Assembly: GCF_012844365.1 (NCBI RefSeq)
Contig: NZ_CP051626.1
Coordinates: forward strand, 1,178,001-1,242,000
Length of the DNA: 64,000 bases
Origin: Brevibacterium sp. 'Marine'
GTDB taxonomy: Bacteria > Actinomycetota > Actinomycetes > Actinomycetales > Brevibacteriaceae
Direction of reading: 5' to 3'
Positions 17,848-27,218 of the stretch are shown piece after piece. The notes under the pieces are model-generated. The model saw only the letters and a program-made list of their open reading frames with translations. It did no database searches and was not told the origin of the DNA. Position 1 is the first letter of the stretch, and each line of letters starts with the position of its first letter. Position numbers and translations under genes: made by a program.

Positions 17848-19809
17848 GTGAACACTCAACGACTCAAGCGACCACTCAGTGCCCTGTCCGCCGCCACCCT
17901 GCTCGCCGCTCTGGTGGCGGCCCCGGTGCCCGTGCGCGCCGAACCATCTCTCGGCTCGGGCGGACCGAGTGCGACCGCGAGCCAGGACCCGACGGACACG
18001 CCCGCCGAGGCGGATGCGGGGAGTGAGGCGATCACCGACGCGGTGCTGCAGGTCGGGGCCGACTCGACGACGCGCAACCTCTCGTGGATGAGTGAGAGCT
18101 CCGGCGGGGGAGAGGTCCGGTGGGCACCGGTGAGTGAACTCGAGGGAGGTGAACTTCCCGCCGACGCGGCAGCGGCTGAGACCACGGACTCCGGTCTCGC
18201 CACCGACCTCAAACGCCACTACAACCACGCGAGCATGACCGACCTGGAACCCGACACCGACTACGCCTACCAGGTCGGCAGCGACGAGGACGGGTTCACC
18301 GAGGTGCAGCGGTTCACCACGGGATCGTCCGGAGGAGATGACGAATTCCTCGTCTTCGGCGACCCCCAGGTCGGCGCCGGAGGCGGAGATCCCGACGACG
18401 CGGCCGGTTGGGACCGGACCCTGTCCTCGGCAGTGGCCACCGCCGACGACCCGAGCTTCTTCTACTCGCTGGGAGACCAGGTCAACTCCGCCGGCAACCA
18501 GGAGCAGTATGCTCAATACCTGGCACCGGAAGCGACCCGCACGATCCCGCAGGCGACGACGATCGGCAACCACGATGTGTCTTCGAAAGCCTACGAGCAG
18601 CACTTCAACCGACCCAATGTGAGCCAGGACCACGGCGGTGGCGGCGTCATCACCTCCGGCGGCGACTACTGGTTCATCGAAGATGGAGTCCTGTTCCTCA
18701 ACATCAACTCGAACAGCCCGGACGTGGATGCCCACGCCGAGTTCATCGACGAGGTCGTCGCCGAGCACGGAGACCAGGCACGCTGGACTGTTCTCGGGTT
18801 CCACCACTCGATCTATTCGACGGCAACCCATTGGGACGACATCGACGTCAAACGGCTGCGGAAGGCGATCCCTCCGGTCGCGGCCCGCAATGACATCGAC
18901 CTCGTCGTCTCCGGCCATGACCACATCTTCAACCGCACCTTCCTCATGGACGGCGAAGGCAAGCGAGTGGAAGGGTCGGAAGCGGGAGCCGAGGAAGAGA
19001 AGGAAGACGGGCAGACGCTCTACCTCACGCTGACCTCCTCGTCAGGGTCGAAGTTCTATGACTACGTTCCCGGCCTCGACTGGGAAGGCAAGAGCGTCCA
19101 CAACGACGTGCCCGCTTTCACCCGGGTTCGAGTCAGCGACGAAGCGCTGCGAGCGACGACCTATGAGGTGCCGGCAGGCGGGGCACCCGCCGATGGTGAG
19201 CGCGCGGAAGCTCAGGCCGCATCCGAGCAGATCGACGATGTCGAACTCAGGCGCGCCGAGGCGGAAGAACCAGCCCCGGATGACGATGCGGAGGCCGGCG
19301 CCGGTTCCGATGCCGGCTCCGACTCCGCGGCAGGTGCTGATGACGCAGGTGCAAACGATGACGCCGACAGTGCAGGAACGAGCGACGACGCAGACGCAGG
19401 TTCCGAGGATGCCGGAACCAGCGACGACGTGGACGCAGGTGCCGATGGCCCGAGTGCAGATGCCGACGCTGGTACGGGCGGCACCGCCTCCGACAGCGCC
19501 AGCTCCGACGGTGCTGCCTCGGGTGATGTCGGGTCTGACGGTACCGACGACGGCAACGGATTCGATGCCGGCACGGCAGATGCCGGCACTGCCGACTCCG
19601 GCTCCGAGGCAGATGCAGCCGAGGCGAACGCCGTAGGAACGGGCGATGATTCGGATTCCTCCGGGACCGCCTCGGCGAGTGGGGATGGAGACCTGCCCCG
19701 CACCGGCGGTGGGCTCGCACTACCCTTGGCCGTCGGCGCGGGAGCGCTGGCACTCGGCGCGACACTTCTCTTGGTGAGCCGTCGCCGTCGAGGTGCCGGG
19801 CTCGGCTGA
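17848..19809 (+). CDS. Sortase-anchored purple acid phosphatase-like metallophosphoesterase
   Basis: Secreted surface phosphoesterase of about 653 residues. A signal peptide (NTQRLKRPLSALSAATLLAA, cleavage near VRAEP) is followed by a fibronectin-like purple acid phosphatase N-domain (AVLQVGADSTTRNLSW) and a metallophosphatase domain with the metal motifs FGDPQ, LGDQ, GNHD, GFHHS and SGHDHIFNR. Then comes about 130 residues of Asp/Ala/Gly/Ser low complexity, and a cell-wall sorting signal: LPRTG at 616-620, a hydrophobic segment and RRRRGAG. Start: GTG 17848 gives a perfect signal peptide; upstream in-frame codons do not. It is divergent from ykoE and probably scavenges phosphate. Confidence 0.9.
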   Translation: MNTQRLKRPLSALSAATLLAALVAAPVPVRAEPSLGSGGPSATASQDPTDTPAEADAGSEAITDAVLQVGADSTTRNLSWMSESSGGGEVRWAPVSELEGGELPADAAAAETTDSGLATDLKRHYNHASMTDLEPDTDYAYQVGSDEDGFTEVQRFTTGSSGGDDEFLVFGDPQVGAGGGDPDDAAGWDRTLSSAVATADDPSFFYSLGDQVNSAGNQEQYAQYLAPEATRTIPQATTIGNHDVSSKAYEQHFNRPNVSQDHGGGGVITSGGDYWFIEDGVLFLNINSNSPDVDAHAEFIDEVVAEHGDQARWTVLGFHHSIYSTATHWDDIDVKRLRKAIPPVAARNDIDLVVSGHDHIFNRTFLMDGEGKRVEGSEAGAEEEKEDGQTLYLTLTSSSGSKFYDYVPGLDWEGKSVHNDVPAFTRVRVSDEALRATTYEVPAGGAPADGERAEAQAASEQIDDVELRRAEAEEPAPDDDAEAGAGSDAGSDSAAGADDAGANDDADSAGTSDDADAGSEDAGTSDDVDAGADGPSADADAGTGGTASDSASSDGAASGDVGSDGTDDGNGFDAGTADAGTADSGSEADAAEANAVGTGDDSDSSGTASASGDGDLPRTGGGLALPLAVGAGALALGATLLLVSRRRRGAGLG

Positions 19810-19845
19810 TCAGCACTTCCTGGCTGATCAGCACGGCGCTGCCGA

Positions 19846-20763
19846 TCAGCTCGGAACCACCATGATCGGTCCTTCTGCATGGTTGAGGACTCCGCGCGAG
19901 ACCGATCCCAGCAGAGCGCTGCGGATCCGCCCGCGCCCGCGGGTGCCCAACACGGTCAGCTGAGCGCGGGAGCTGATCTCGACGAGGGTCTCGGTCGGAT
20001 CGCCGACCGGCACCGAGGTGGTCACCGTCAGATCCGGGAACTGCTCGGACAGCGTCGCGGCCTCCTTCTCCAGACCTTCGGCCAGCTGCTTCTGCCGACG
20101 CGCGGTGACCTCGGAGCTGAGTTCGAGATCGGGGTACCAATAGAGCCACTCCTCACCGGCCGGCAGCACCACGACGAGTTCGAGCTCCGCTCCGCGTAGG
20201 GTCGCCTCGGCGGCTGCCGTGAACATGGCGACCCGACTGGTCTCGGACCCGTCGACGGCGACGACCACCGGGTCTGTGTCCGCAGATGCTGAAGTCGACC
20301 GTTCGGGAACAACGATCGTCGGGCAGTGAGCGTGGGCAGGCAGAGCCGTGGACACGGAGCCGAGGACGCGGCCCATGAAGCCGCCGCGCCCGCGGGCACC
20401 GACGATGACGACCTCGGCATCGGCGCTGAGCGTGACGAGCGCACCGGCGGAGTTGCCGGGCGCCGTGCGGAAGGACGTCTCACCGGAGTAGTCGCGCAGA
20501 AGGTCGACCGCCTCGGCGAGGGTCTTCTCTGCTTTCGTCTTCGCCTTGTCATCCTCGGGCTCGCTGGGGATGGAGGCCATATTCGGGTAGATCATCGTCG
20601 GCAGCTCATAGGCGGTGACGACGGTGAGAACGGTTCTGCGTCGTTCGGCCTCGACTGAGCCGTAGCGGACGGCTTGGGCGGCGAGTTCGGAGCCGTCGAA
20701 GCCGACGAGGACGCCGAGTTCGAGGTTCAGGCCGGATTCGGACGGATTGGATTGAGCAGACAT
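19846..20763 (-). CDS. Universal stress protein with two UspA domains
   Basis: Cytoplasmic tandem UspA protein of 305 residues. Domain 1 (about 15-150) ends in the ATP motif GARGRGGFMGRVLGSVS and domain 2 (about 165-305) in GTRGRGRIRSALLGSVS, both of the G-x2-G-x9-G-S/T nucleotide-binding type. Each domain opens with a typical VGFDGSELA / VAVDGSETS strand. Start ATG 20763 has GAGAGGTG upstream, and a TAGACT box lies on the minus strand at 20843-20848. Such proteins respond to hypoxia or stress in actinobacteria; the actual ligand and role are unknown. Confidence 0.93.
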   Translation of the reverse strand: MSAQSNPSESGLNLELGVLVGFDGSELAAQAVRYGSVEAERRRTVLTVVTAYELPTMIYPNMASIPSEPEDDKAKTKAEKTLAEAVDLLRDYSGETSFRTAPGNSAGALVTLSADAEVVIVGARGRGGFMGRVLGSVSTALPAHAHCPTIVVPERSTSASADTDPVVVAVDGSETSRVAMFTAAAEATLRGAELELVVVLPAGEEWLYWYPDLELSSEVTARRQKQLAEGLEKEAATLSEQFPDLTVTTSVPVGDPTETLVEISSRAQLTVLGTRGRGRIRSALLGSVSRGVLNHAEGPIMVVPS

Positions 20764-20921
20764 CTCGCACCTCTCGATCGGGGCCTGGTCAACCCTGACG
20801 CCGACGACGGCCCCGACAGGCGGTATCGTCCGCGTCGCCTTCAGTCTACCAAGTAGGTTCTACGGGCTGTAGAAAAAGTCCGGAGGTGAGAAGCTTCGTC
20901 TCATCCGGGCGCGCTCGTGGC

Positions 20922-21461
20922 TCAGACGCGGAAGCCCAGGTGGGCCAGCGCGATGCGCAGAATATGGTCCTGGCCGTAGCAGAGCTCGCCGACGATATCG
21001 GGGCGCAGAGTCTCCTCGGGGGTCAGCCAATCGAGGCTGAGGGCATCGGCCCGCGGAGTGCATTCGCCGCGGACCTCCATGATGAAGCACATGGCGATCG
21101 CGTGCTGGCGCGGATCATGGAGAAGCGCCGAACCCTCGGTGGGGAAGTATTCGGCGATGTGGAACGGGCTGATCGCCGGCGGAATGACCGGCAGCGCCAT
21201 CGGGCCGAGGTCGTTCTCGGCGTGACGCACCAGCGCCGTGCGGATCGTCTCATGGAAGCGGATCCGCCCGCCCACGACCTCCCGCCCGAGGGTGCCGTCC
21301 TCGAGGCTGCGCAGCAGCAGGCCGATGCGTTCGACGTTGCCGGTCTCGCTCACCCGCACCGGGATGGCGTTGACATAGGGGATCGGCATGCGTCTGCGCA
21401 GGCGCGCATATTCCGCGTCGTCGAACCAGTTCTCGTCGAAGTCCAGGGCAGTCCGAGTCAT
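20922..21461 (-). CDS. DUF4916 / Nudix-like protein
   Basis: A 179-residue protein starting MTRTALDFDENWFDDAEYARL. It keeps part of a Nudix box, G-x5-E-x7-R in GRIRFHETIRTALVR, but the following catalytic glutamates are replaced (RHAEND instead of RExxEE), so pyrophosphohydrolase activity is doubtful. Whether that is normal for this family I cannot check. Start: ATG 21461 with GAATAT six bases before it, a weak leaderless-type box; an in-frame extension upstream runs into the prpD promoter region and is unlikely. No functional link to the neighbours is evident. Confidence 0.72.
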   Translation of the reverse strand: MTRTALDFDENWFDDAEYARLRRRMPIPYVNAIPVRVSETGNVERIGLLLRSLEDGTLGREVVGGRIRFHETIRTALVRHAENDLGPMALPVIPPAISPFHIAEYFPTEGSALLHDPRQHAIAMCFIMEVRGECTPRADALSLDWLTPEETLRPDIVGELCYGQDHILRIALAHLGFRV

Positions 21462-21543
21462 GACCCAATATTCCCACAACCATCCCTCGCGGCAGAAGAG
21501 CATGGAGACCCCGTTGGTGAACTGGGACACGCTTCGGGTAAAA

Positions 21544-21561
21544 TATCTTGATGTCGAGATA
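21544..21561. promoter_or_regulatory. Palindromic candidate operator upstream of prpD
   Basis: TATCTTGATGTCGAGATA is an 18-bp near-perfect inverted repeat, 95 bases before prpD and within the divergent gap to the DUF4916 gene. It is probably the site for a propionate or central-carbon regulator; none is encoded nearby. Confidence 0.5.
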
Positions 21562-21656
21562 AATTTCCGACCGGCAGGGACCTGTCGAGTGACGTGGCCT
21601 ACAGTTGTGTCAGCACTATGTGACCATTTCCGGTCAAGGACTATGAAGGGGTATCC

Positions 21657-23153
21657 ATGATCAATCATGAAGTCCGCACCTACAAGAGCTCAGAGAACCT
21701 GGCTCGCGAAGATCAGCTCGCATGGAAGATCGCCGAGGTCGCATCCGACCCGACGCCGGTCGATTCCGAAGTTACCGAAATGGTCATCAACCGCGTCATC
21801 GACAACGCTTCTGTGGCTGCCGCATCCGTGCGTCGCTCCGCTCCGACCCATGCTCGCGAACAGGCCCAGGCCCACCCGTTCAATCCCGGTGCCAACATCT
21901 TCGGTCTGCCGGTGAGCGACCGCTTCTCACCGGAATGGGCCGCTTGGGCCAACGGTGTGGCCGTGCGCGAACTCGATTTCCACGACACCTTCCTCGCCGC
22001 AGAGTACTCGCACCCCGGTGACAACATCCCGGCCGTGCTCGCAGTCGCCCAGCACAAGGGCATCGGCGGCAAAGACCTCATCAACGGTGTGGCCACCGGC
22101 TACGAGATCCAGGTCGACCTCGTCAAGGGAATGTGCCTGCACGAGCACAAGATCGACCATGTCGCCCACCTCGGCCCCTCGGCCGCAGCTGGTATCGGCG
22201 CAATGCTCCGCCTGCCCACGGAGGTCACCTTCCAGGCCGTCCAGCAGGCACTGCACGTGACGACGGCGACCCGTCAGTCGCGCAAGGGCGAGATCTCGTC
22301 CTGGAAGGCCCACGCTCCGGCGTTCGCCGGCAAGATGGCCGTCGAATCCGTCGACCGTGCCATGCGCGGCGAGGGCGCCCCGAACCCGATCTACGAAGGC
22401 GAGGACGGCTTCATCGCCTGGATCCTCTCCGGCCCCGAAGCCCGCTACACCATCCCGCTGCCGGGCAAGGGCGAAGCGAAGCGCGCGATCCTCGACACCT
22501 ACACCAAGGAGCACTCGGCCGAATATCAGGCCCAGGCGCTCATCGACCTCGCCCGCAAGCTCGGCGGACAGATCGAGGACCTGACGAAGATCAAGCGCAT
22601 CGTCATCCACACCTCGCACCACACCCACAACGTCATCGGCACCGGTGCGAACGATCCGCAGAAGATGGATCCTCGTGCCAGCCGCGAGACCCTCGACCAC
22701 TCGATCATGTACATCTTCGCCGTGGCCATGCAGGACCAGGGCTGGCACCACGAGCACTCCTATGCCCCCGAGCGCGCCGGTCGTCCCGACACGGTCGAAC
22801 TGTGGCACAAGATCGAGACCACCGAGGATCCCGAGTGGACCCGCCGCTACCACTCGATCGACCCCAACGAGAAGGCCTTCGGCGGACGCGTGGAGATCGA
22901 ATTCGAAGACGGCTCGACGCTGACCGACGAGATCGCCGTCGCCGACGCCCACCCGTTCGGTGCCCGTCCCTTCGCCCGTGCGAACTACATCGAGAAGTTC
23001 AAGACCCTGGCCGAGGGCATCGTCTCCGACTCGGAGCAGACTCGCTTCCTCGATCTGGCCGAGAACCTCGAGAGCCTCGACGCCAAGGGCGTTGCCGAAC
23101 TGAGCTTCGTCGTCGACGGACTCGAGCACAGCGGATCGAAGGGCATCTTCTGA
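21657..23153 (+). CDS. prpD: 2-methylcitrate dehydratase
   Basis: Converts 2-methylcitrate to 2-methyl-cis-aconitate in the methylcitrate cycle that disposes of propionyl-CoA. The 498-residue protein is full length for the MmgE/PrpD family and shows [20 protein letters not shown], the conserved D and H of the active site, and [20 protein letters not shown]. It needs no iron-sulfur cluster. The ATG has GAAGGGG upstream. First gene of the prpD-prpB-prpC operon, whose frames overlap end to start; a palindromic operator candidate lies in the promoter region. Confidence 0.97.
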   Translation: MINHEVRTYKSSENLAREDQLAWKIAEVASDPTPVDSEVTEMVINRVIDNASVAAASVRRSAPTHAREQAQAHPFNPGANIFGLPVSDRFSPEWAAWANGVAVRELDFHDTFLAAEYSHPGDNIPAVLAVAQHKGIGGKDLINGVATGYEIQVDLVKGMCLHEHKIDHVAHLGPSAAAGIGAMLRLPTEVTFQAVQQALHVTTATRQSRKGEISSWKAHAPAFAGKMAVESVDRAMRGEGAPNPIYEGEDGFIAWILSGPEARYTIPLPGKGEAKRAILDTYTKEHSAEYQAQALIDLARKLGGQIEDLTKIKRIVIHTSHHTHNVIGTGANDPQKMDPRASRETLDHSIMYIFAVAMQDQGWHHEHSYAPERAGRPDTVELWHKIETTEDPEWTRRYHSIDPNEKAFGGRVEIEFEDGSTLTDEIAVADAHPFGARPFARANYIEKFKTLAEGIVSDSEQTRFLDLAENLESLDAKGVAELSFVVDGLEHSGSKGIF

Positions 23154-24058
23154 TGCTCGGCGCACAGGCAACCCCCGCCGAGCGCCGCGCCACGTTCCGC
23201 GAGCTGCTCGCAGGCGACGAGATCGTCCAGTTCCCCGGCGCCATCAACCCGATCAATGCTCAGCTGATCGAGCAGACCGGATTCGAAGGCGTCTACATCT
23301 CCGGCGGCGCGTTCTCCGCGGCTATGGGCCTGCCCGACATCGGGCTGACCACGCTCACCGAGGTGGCCGACCACGGACGCAATATCGCCCGAGTGACGAA
23401 CCTGCCGACCTTCATCGACGCCGACACCGGATGGGGCGAAGCCATGAACGTGGCCCGCACCGTCCAGGAGTTCGAGGACGCCGGAATCTCGGGCATGCAC
23501 CTGGAAGACCAGGTCAACCCGAAGCGCTGCGGCCACCTCGACGGCAAGGAGGTCGTGACCGCGGCCGAGATGTCCAAGCGCATCAAGGCCGCCGTCAAGG
23601 GACGCCGCGACGAGAACTTCGTCATCTGCGCCCGCACCGACTCCCGCGCTGGGGAAGGTCTCGACGCCGCCATCGACCGGGCGAAGGCCTACGCCGATGC
23701 GGGAGCAGACATGATCTTCCCCGAGGCGATGCGAGATCTCGGAGAGTTCGAGAGATTCGCCTCGGCCGTCGACGTGCCGATCCTGGCGAACATGACGGAA
23801 TTCGGAAAGAGCGAACTGTTCACCACCGAACAGTTGGCGAATGTCGGAGTCAAACTAGTGATCTACCCGGTCACGACTCTGCGCATCGCCATGGGTGCGA
23901 TCAAATCGGGCCTGCAGACCATTCGGGACAAGGGCACTCAGGTGGACCTGCTCGAGGGCATGCAGACCCGTGCGGACCTGTATGACACGATCGACTACTC
24001 GGCGTACAACGAGTTCGACGCCGCAGTATTCAACTTCTCACAGGAGGGTCACCAGTGA
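23153..24058 (+). CDS. prpB: Methylisocitrate lyase
   Basis: Cleaves 2-methylisocitrate into pyruvate and succinate. The 301-residue protein belongs to the isocitrate lyase/PEP mutase superfamily: FPGAINPINAQLIEQTGFEG at the start of the barrel, Mg-binding DADTGWGEAMN, and the catalytic loop PKRCGHLDGK with its essential Cys. The ATG overlaps the prpD stop as TGATG and the gene ends overlapping prpC, so all three are translationally coupled. A longer open frame upstream is out of register with the family and is rejected. Confidence 0.97.
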   Translation: MLGAQATPAERRATFRELLAGDEIVQFPGAINPINAQLIEQTGFEGVYISGGAFSAAMGLPDIGLTTLTEVADHGRNIARVTNLPTFIDADTGWGEAMNVARTVQEFEDAGISGMHLEDQVNPKRCGHLDGKEVVTAAEMSKRIKAAVKGRRDENFVICARTDSRAGEGLDAAIDRAKAYADAGADMIFPEAMRDLGEFERFASAVDVPILANMTEFGKSELFTTEQLANVGVKLVIYPVTTLRIAMGAIKSGLQTIRDKGTQVDLLEGMQTRADLYDTIDYSAYNEFDAAVFNFSQEGHQ

Positions 24059-25176
24059 CCGAAGAAATCAAGAAGGGCCTCGCCGGTGTCGTGGTCGACA
24101 CCACCGCAGTGTCCAAAGTGGTCCAGGAGACCAACTCGCTGACCTACCGCGGCTACCCCGTGCAGGAGCTCGCCGCCAAGCGCAGCTTCGAAGACGTCGC
24201 CTACCTCATCTGGAACGGCGAACTGCCCACCGAGGCGCAGCTGGCAGAATTCCAGGAACGCGAACGCTCCCAGCGTGAGATCGACAGCAAGCTCGTCGAC
24301 CTCATTCTCGGCCTGCCCAAGGACTGCCACCCGATGCACGTCGTGCAGACGGCCGTGGCCTACCTGGGTGCCGTCGACCCCGAGGCCGACACCGAGGGCG
24401 CCGAGGCGAACCTCGCGAAGGCCGAGCGTCTCTACGCCCAGCTGCCGACGATCGTGGCCATCGACCACCGTCGTCGTCACGGCCTCGACCCGATCGCCCC
24501 GACGAAGGACCTCGGCTACGCCGCGAACTTCTTCAAGATGGTCTTCGACGAAGTTCCCGCCGAGGAAGTCGTGCGCTGCTTCGACGTGTCGATGATCCTC
24601 TACGCCGAGCACTCGTTCAACGCCTCGACCTTCACCGGTCGCGTCATCACCTCGACCACATCGGACCTGTACTCGGCGGTCGCCGGTGCCATCGGCGCGC
24701 TCAAGGGTCCGCTGCACGGCGGAGCGAACGAAGCCGTCATGGCGATGCTCGAAGAGGTCGGCACCGCCGACAAGGCTTCGGCCTGGATCGACGAGGCACT
24801 GGCCAAGAAGGCGAAGATCATGGGCTTCGGCCACCGCGTGTACAAGAACGGCGATTCGCGCGTTCCCACCATGCGCAGGGCCTTCGAGGACATGGTCGCC
24901 GTCAAGGGTGCGAACGATCTGCTCGATCTGTACAACACCTTCGAAGAGGACTTCGTCGGGCGCAAGGGCATCTACCCGAACCTCGACTACCCCTCGGGCC
25001 CGGCCTACCACCTCATGGGCTTCGACACCGACCAGTTCACCCCGATCTTCGTGATGGCCCGCATCACCGGCTGGACCGCTCATATCTTCGAGCAGCAGGC
25101 GAACAACGCTCTCATCCGTCCCCTGAGCGCCTACGACGGTGAGGACCAGCGCGAGGTTCCCGACAACCGGGGCTGA
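24055..25176 (+). CDS. prpC: 2-methylcitrate synthase
   Basis: Condenses propionyl-CoA with oxaloacetate. The 373-residue citrate-synthase-fold protein has the catalytic His regions HGGANEAVMAML and GFGHRVYKNGDSR and the Asp-containing FEEDFVGRKGIYPNLDYPSG. Its short length and opening (KKGLAGVVVDTTAVSKV) fit the dimeric, Gram-positive type that also accepts acetyl-CoA. GTG start overlapping the prpB stop by four bases. Position after prpDB settles methylcitrate rather than citrate synthase. Confidence 0.96.
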   Translation: MTEEIKKGLAGVVVDTTAVSKVVQETNSLTYRGYPVQELAAKRSFEDVAYLIWNGELPTEAQLAEFQERERSQREIDSKLVDLILGLPKDCHPMHVVQTAVAYLGAVDPEADTEGAEANLAKAERLYAQLPTIVAIDHRRRHGLDPIAPTKDLGYAANFFKMVFDEVPAEEVVRCFDVSMILYAEHSFNASTFTGRVITSTTSDLYSAVAGAIGALKGPLHGGANEAVMAMLEEVGTADKASAWIDEALAKKAKIMGFGHRVYKNGDSRVPTMRRAFEDMVAVKGANDLLDLYNTFEEDFVGRKGIYPNLDYPSGPAYHLMGFDTDQFTPIFVMARITGWTAHIFEQQANNALIRPLSAYDGEDQREVPDNRG

Positions 25177-25200
25177 CCTCTCGAAAGGCAGAACACACAT

Positions 25201-25995
25201 ATGAGACCAGACGGTTCATACCGTCCGGTCGATCTCGAGGGTTTCGACTTCACCGTCTCCGGCGGGGTCGGAACCCTCGTCATTGATCGGACCGAGAAAC
25301 GCAATGCGATCTCCCGGCCCATGTGGCGGGCGCTGCCGCAGATCATCGCGAACGTCGATGCCGACGATTCGATCGGCGCGCTGGTGATCACAGGGGCCGG
25401 CGGACATTTCTCCGCCGGTTCGGACATCGCCGACCTCAATGTGCCGCTCGACGATTTCTGGGAACTCAACTCCACCGCCGAGGCGGCCCTGGCGAACTCG
25501 CGGACACCGACGATCGCCGCCATCACCGGCAACTGCGTGGGCGGGGGAACGGAGATCGCCGCGGCCTGCGATATCCGCATCGCCGCCCCCGGATCGATCT
25601 TCGGCGTCACCGCAGCAAAGCTCGGACTCGTCTACCCGGCCGGACCCACGAAGCGACTGGCTCGAATCCTCGGTGATGCCTGGGCGAGGTATCTGCTCAT
25701 CACGGCCTCGATCGTGAAGTTCGAGACGATGGCCGAACTCGGCTTCTTCCACGAGGTCTCCGACACCCCATCGGAGACCGCGCAGGCTCTGGGGGAGCGG
25801 ATCGTGGGACTGTCCCGACTCAGCCAGGTCGGAGCCAAGGCGATCCTCGACGGTGATCTGACCGAGGGCACACGGCCGCCTCGGTGGCTCGATGATGCCT
25901 ACCGTGCAGAGATCACCCGCGGCCAGGAGGCGTTCTTCGCCAAGGAACCGCCGGAATTCGGTTTCACCAAATCTGCTTGGCAGAACGGTTCCTGA
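25201..25995 (+). CDS. Enoyl-CoA hydratase/isomerase family protein
   Basis: A 264-residue crotonase. The oxyanion-hole segments are AGGHFSAGSDIADL and ITGNCVGGGTEIAAACDIRIA. The usual hydratase glutamate is present in the second segment's neighbourhood (FGVTAAKLGLVYPAGPTKRL has no clear acidic residue, so the second Glu appears missing). The gene follows prpC by 24 bases with a GAAAGG site and may be cotranscribed, handling acyl-CoA intermediates that lead to propionyl-CoA. The precise reaction is not determinable from sequence alone. Confidence 0.85.
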   Translation: MRPDGSYRPVDLEGFDFTVSGGVGTLVIDRTEKRNAISRPMWRALPQIIANVDADDSIGALVITGAGGHFSAGSDIADLNVPLDDFWELNSTAEAALANSRTPTIAAITGNCVGGGTEIAAACDIRIAAPGSIFGVTAAKLGLVYPAGPTKRLARILGDAWARYLLITASIVKFETMAELGFFHEVSDTPSETAQALGERIVGLSRLSQVGAKAILDGDLTEGTRPPRWLDDAYRAEITRGQEAFFAKEPPEFGFTKSAWQNGS

Positions 25996-26025
25996 GTTCG
26001 TGGGCAAGGAGTCCCGAGGAGAGGA

Positions 26026-26031
26026 TAAACT
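26026..26031 (+). promoter_or_regulatory. -10 box, leaderless type, for ppx
   Basis: TAAACT, then 6 nt (GAGCGA), then the ATG at 26038. Confidence 0.6.
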
Positions 26032-26037
26032 GAGCGA

Positions 26038-27015
26038 ATGCGCCTAGCAGTCCTCGATATCGGCTCCAACAGCGTCCACCTCCTGGTCGTCGACGCCCAC
26101 GTCGGAGCACCGCCCCTGCCGGCCACCTCGCACAAGGAGGTGCTCCGGCTCGCCGAATACTTGAGCGACGACGGTTCGATCGATGCAGAAGGTCAGGAAC
26201 GACTGCGTTCCTTCATCGCCGATGCCGTCGAGATCGCCGAAGACCAAGGGGCGGAGCAGATCCTCGCATTCGCCACCTCGGCGGTCAGGGAAGCCCCGAA
26301 CGGGGTCGGCCTCATCGAATCGATCAACGCCCAGCTCGGGGTCACCCTCAACGTCATGTCCGGCCGTGACGAAGCCCGCGTGACCTTCCTCGCCGCCCGC
26401 CGCTGGTTCGGGTGGTCGGCCGGGAAGATCCTGCTGCTCGACATCGGCGGCGGTTCATTGGAGATCGCGGCAGGCCAGGACGAATACCCACAGGCAGCCG
26501 TGTCGGTTCCGCTCGGAGCCGGACGCACCTATTCGGATTTCCTCCCTGACCCGGTGCCCACTGCAGACGACATCCACCGCCTGCGCAAGCATGCCCGGGC
26601 GCAGATCGGACGCATCGCCGGCGACATCAACAGGGTCGGAGTGCCCGACCAGGTCGTCGGGTCATCGAAGACCTTCCGCTCCCTGGCCCGCATCGCCGGC
26701 GCCGCCCCCAGCGGAGACGGAATCTACGCTCCGCGCAAGCTCTTCCGCCGCGACCTCGACGGCATCATCGATACCCTCGCCTCCCGCACACCCGAGGAAC
26801 GGGCAACCCTTCCGGGCGTGTCCGAAGCTCGTGCCGGTCAGGTGCTGGCCGGAGCGATCGTCGCCGAGGCGGCCTTCACGATCTTCGACATCGGCGTCAT
26901 GAACATCTCCCCATGGGCACTGCGTGAAGGCATCATCATGCGCAAACTCGACCTCCTCGACTCGGCCGAGCAGTCCTCGGCGATGCGCGTCGAGCCTGTC
27001 GCTGCCCTGGACTGA
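26038..27015 (+). CDS. ppx: Ppx/GppA-family exopolyphosphatase
   Basis: Hydrolyses terminal phosphate from polyphosphate or the pppGpp 5' phosphate. The 325-residue protein has the ASKHA fold: phosphate loop 1 AVLDIGSNSVHLLVVD at the very start, loop 2 LLLDIGGGSLEIAAG at about 131-145, and VVGSSKTFRSLARI. It is the short actinobacterial form without the C-terminal HD-like domain of E. coli Ppx. It lies alone between the crotonase and glpD. Whether it prefers polyphosphate or pppGpp cannot be told. Confidence 0.9.
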   Translation: MRLAVLDIGSNSVHLLVVDAHVGAPPLPATSHKEVLRLAEYLSDDGSIDAEGQERLRSFIADAVEIAEDQGAEQILAFATSAVREAPNGVGLIESINAQLGVTLNVMSGRDEARVTFLAARRWFGWSAGKILLLDIGGGSLEIAAGQDEYPQAAVSVPLGAGRTYSDFLPDPVPTADDIHRLRKHARAQIGRIAGDINRVGVPDQVVGSSKTFRSLARIAGAAPSGDGIYAPRKLFRRDLDGIIDTLASRTPEERATLPGVSEARAGQVLAGAIVAEAAFTIFDIGVMNISPWALREGIIMRKLDLLDSAEQSSAMRVEPVAALD

Positions 27016-27218
27016 GTCATCGCGGCCCCCGGGGTCGCCGGACTGCGATCTCGCGTTTCCCGGACATACTCCATCAGCCTTCGCATCTGCCGATCGGTAT
27101 CGGAATTCAGGTTCGCCTGCTAGTTTTTGATTAGTCGCTGAGGCGGCACCCGCACTGATCTGCCCGTGCCGGCCTCGGTCGAAGTCCGAAACGTCTGACA
27201 GAAAGCACGAACCAGCTG

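Noticed and set aside
20861..20877. Hairpin TTCTAC/GTAGAA near the usp promoter
   Set aside because: Only six base pairs, AT-rich and followed by A rather than T on the plus strand, so it does not fit a terminator; no further support for an operator.
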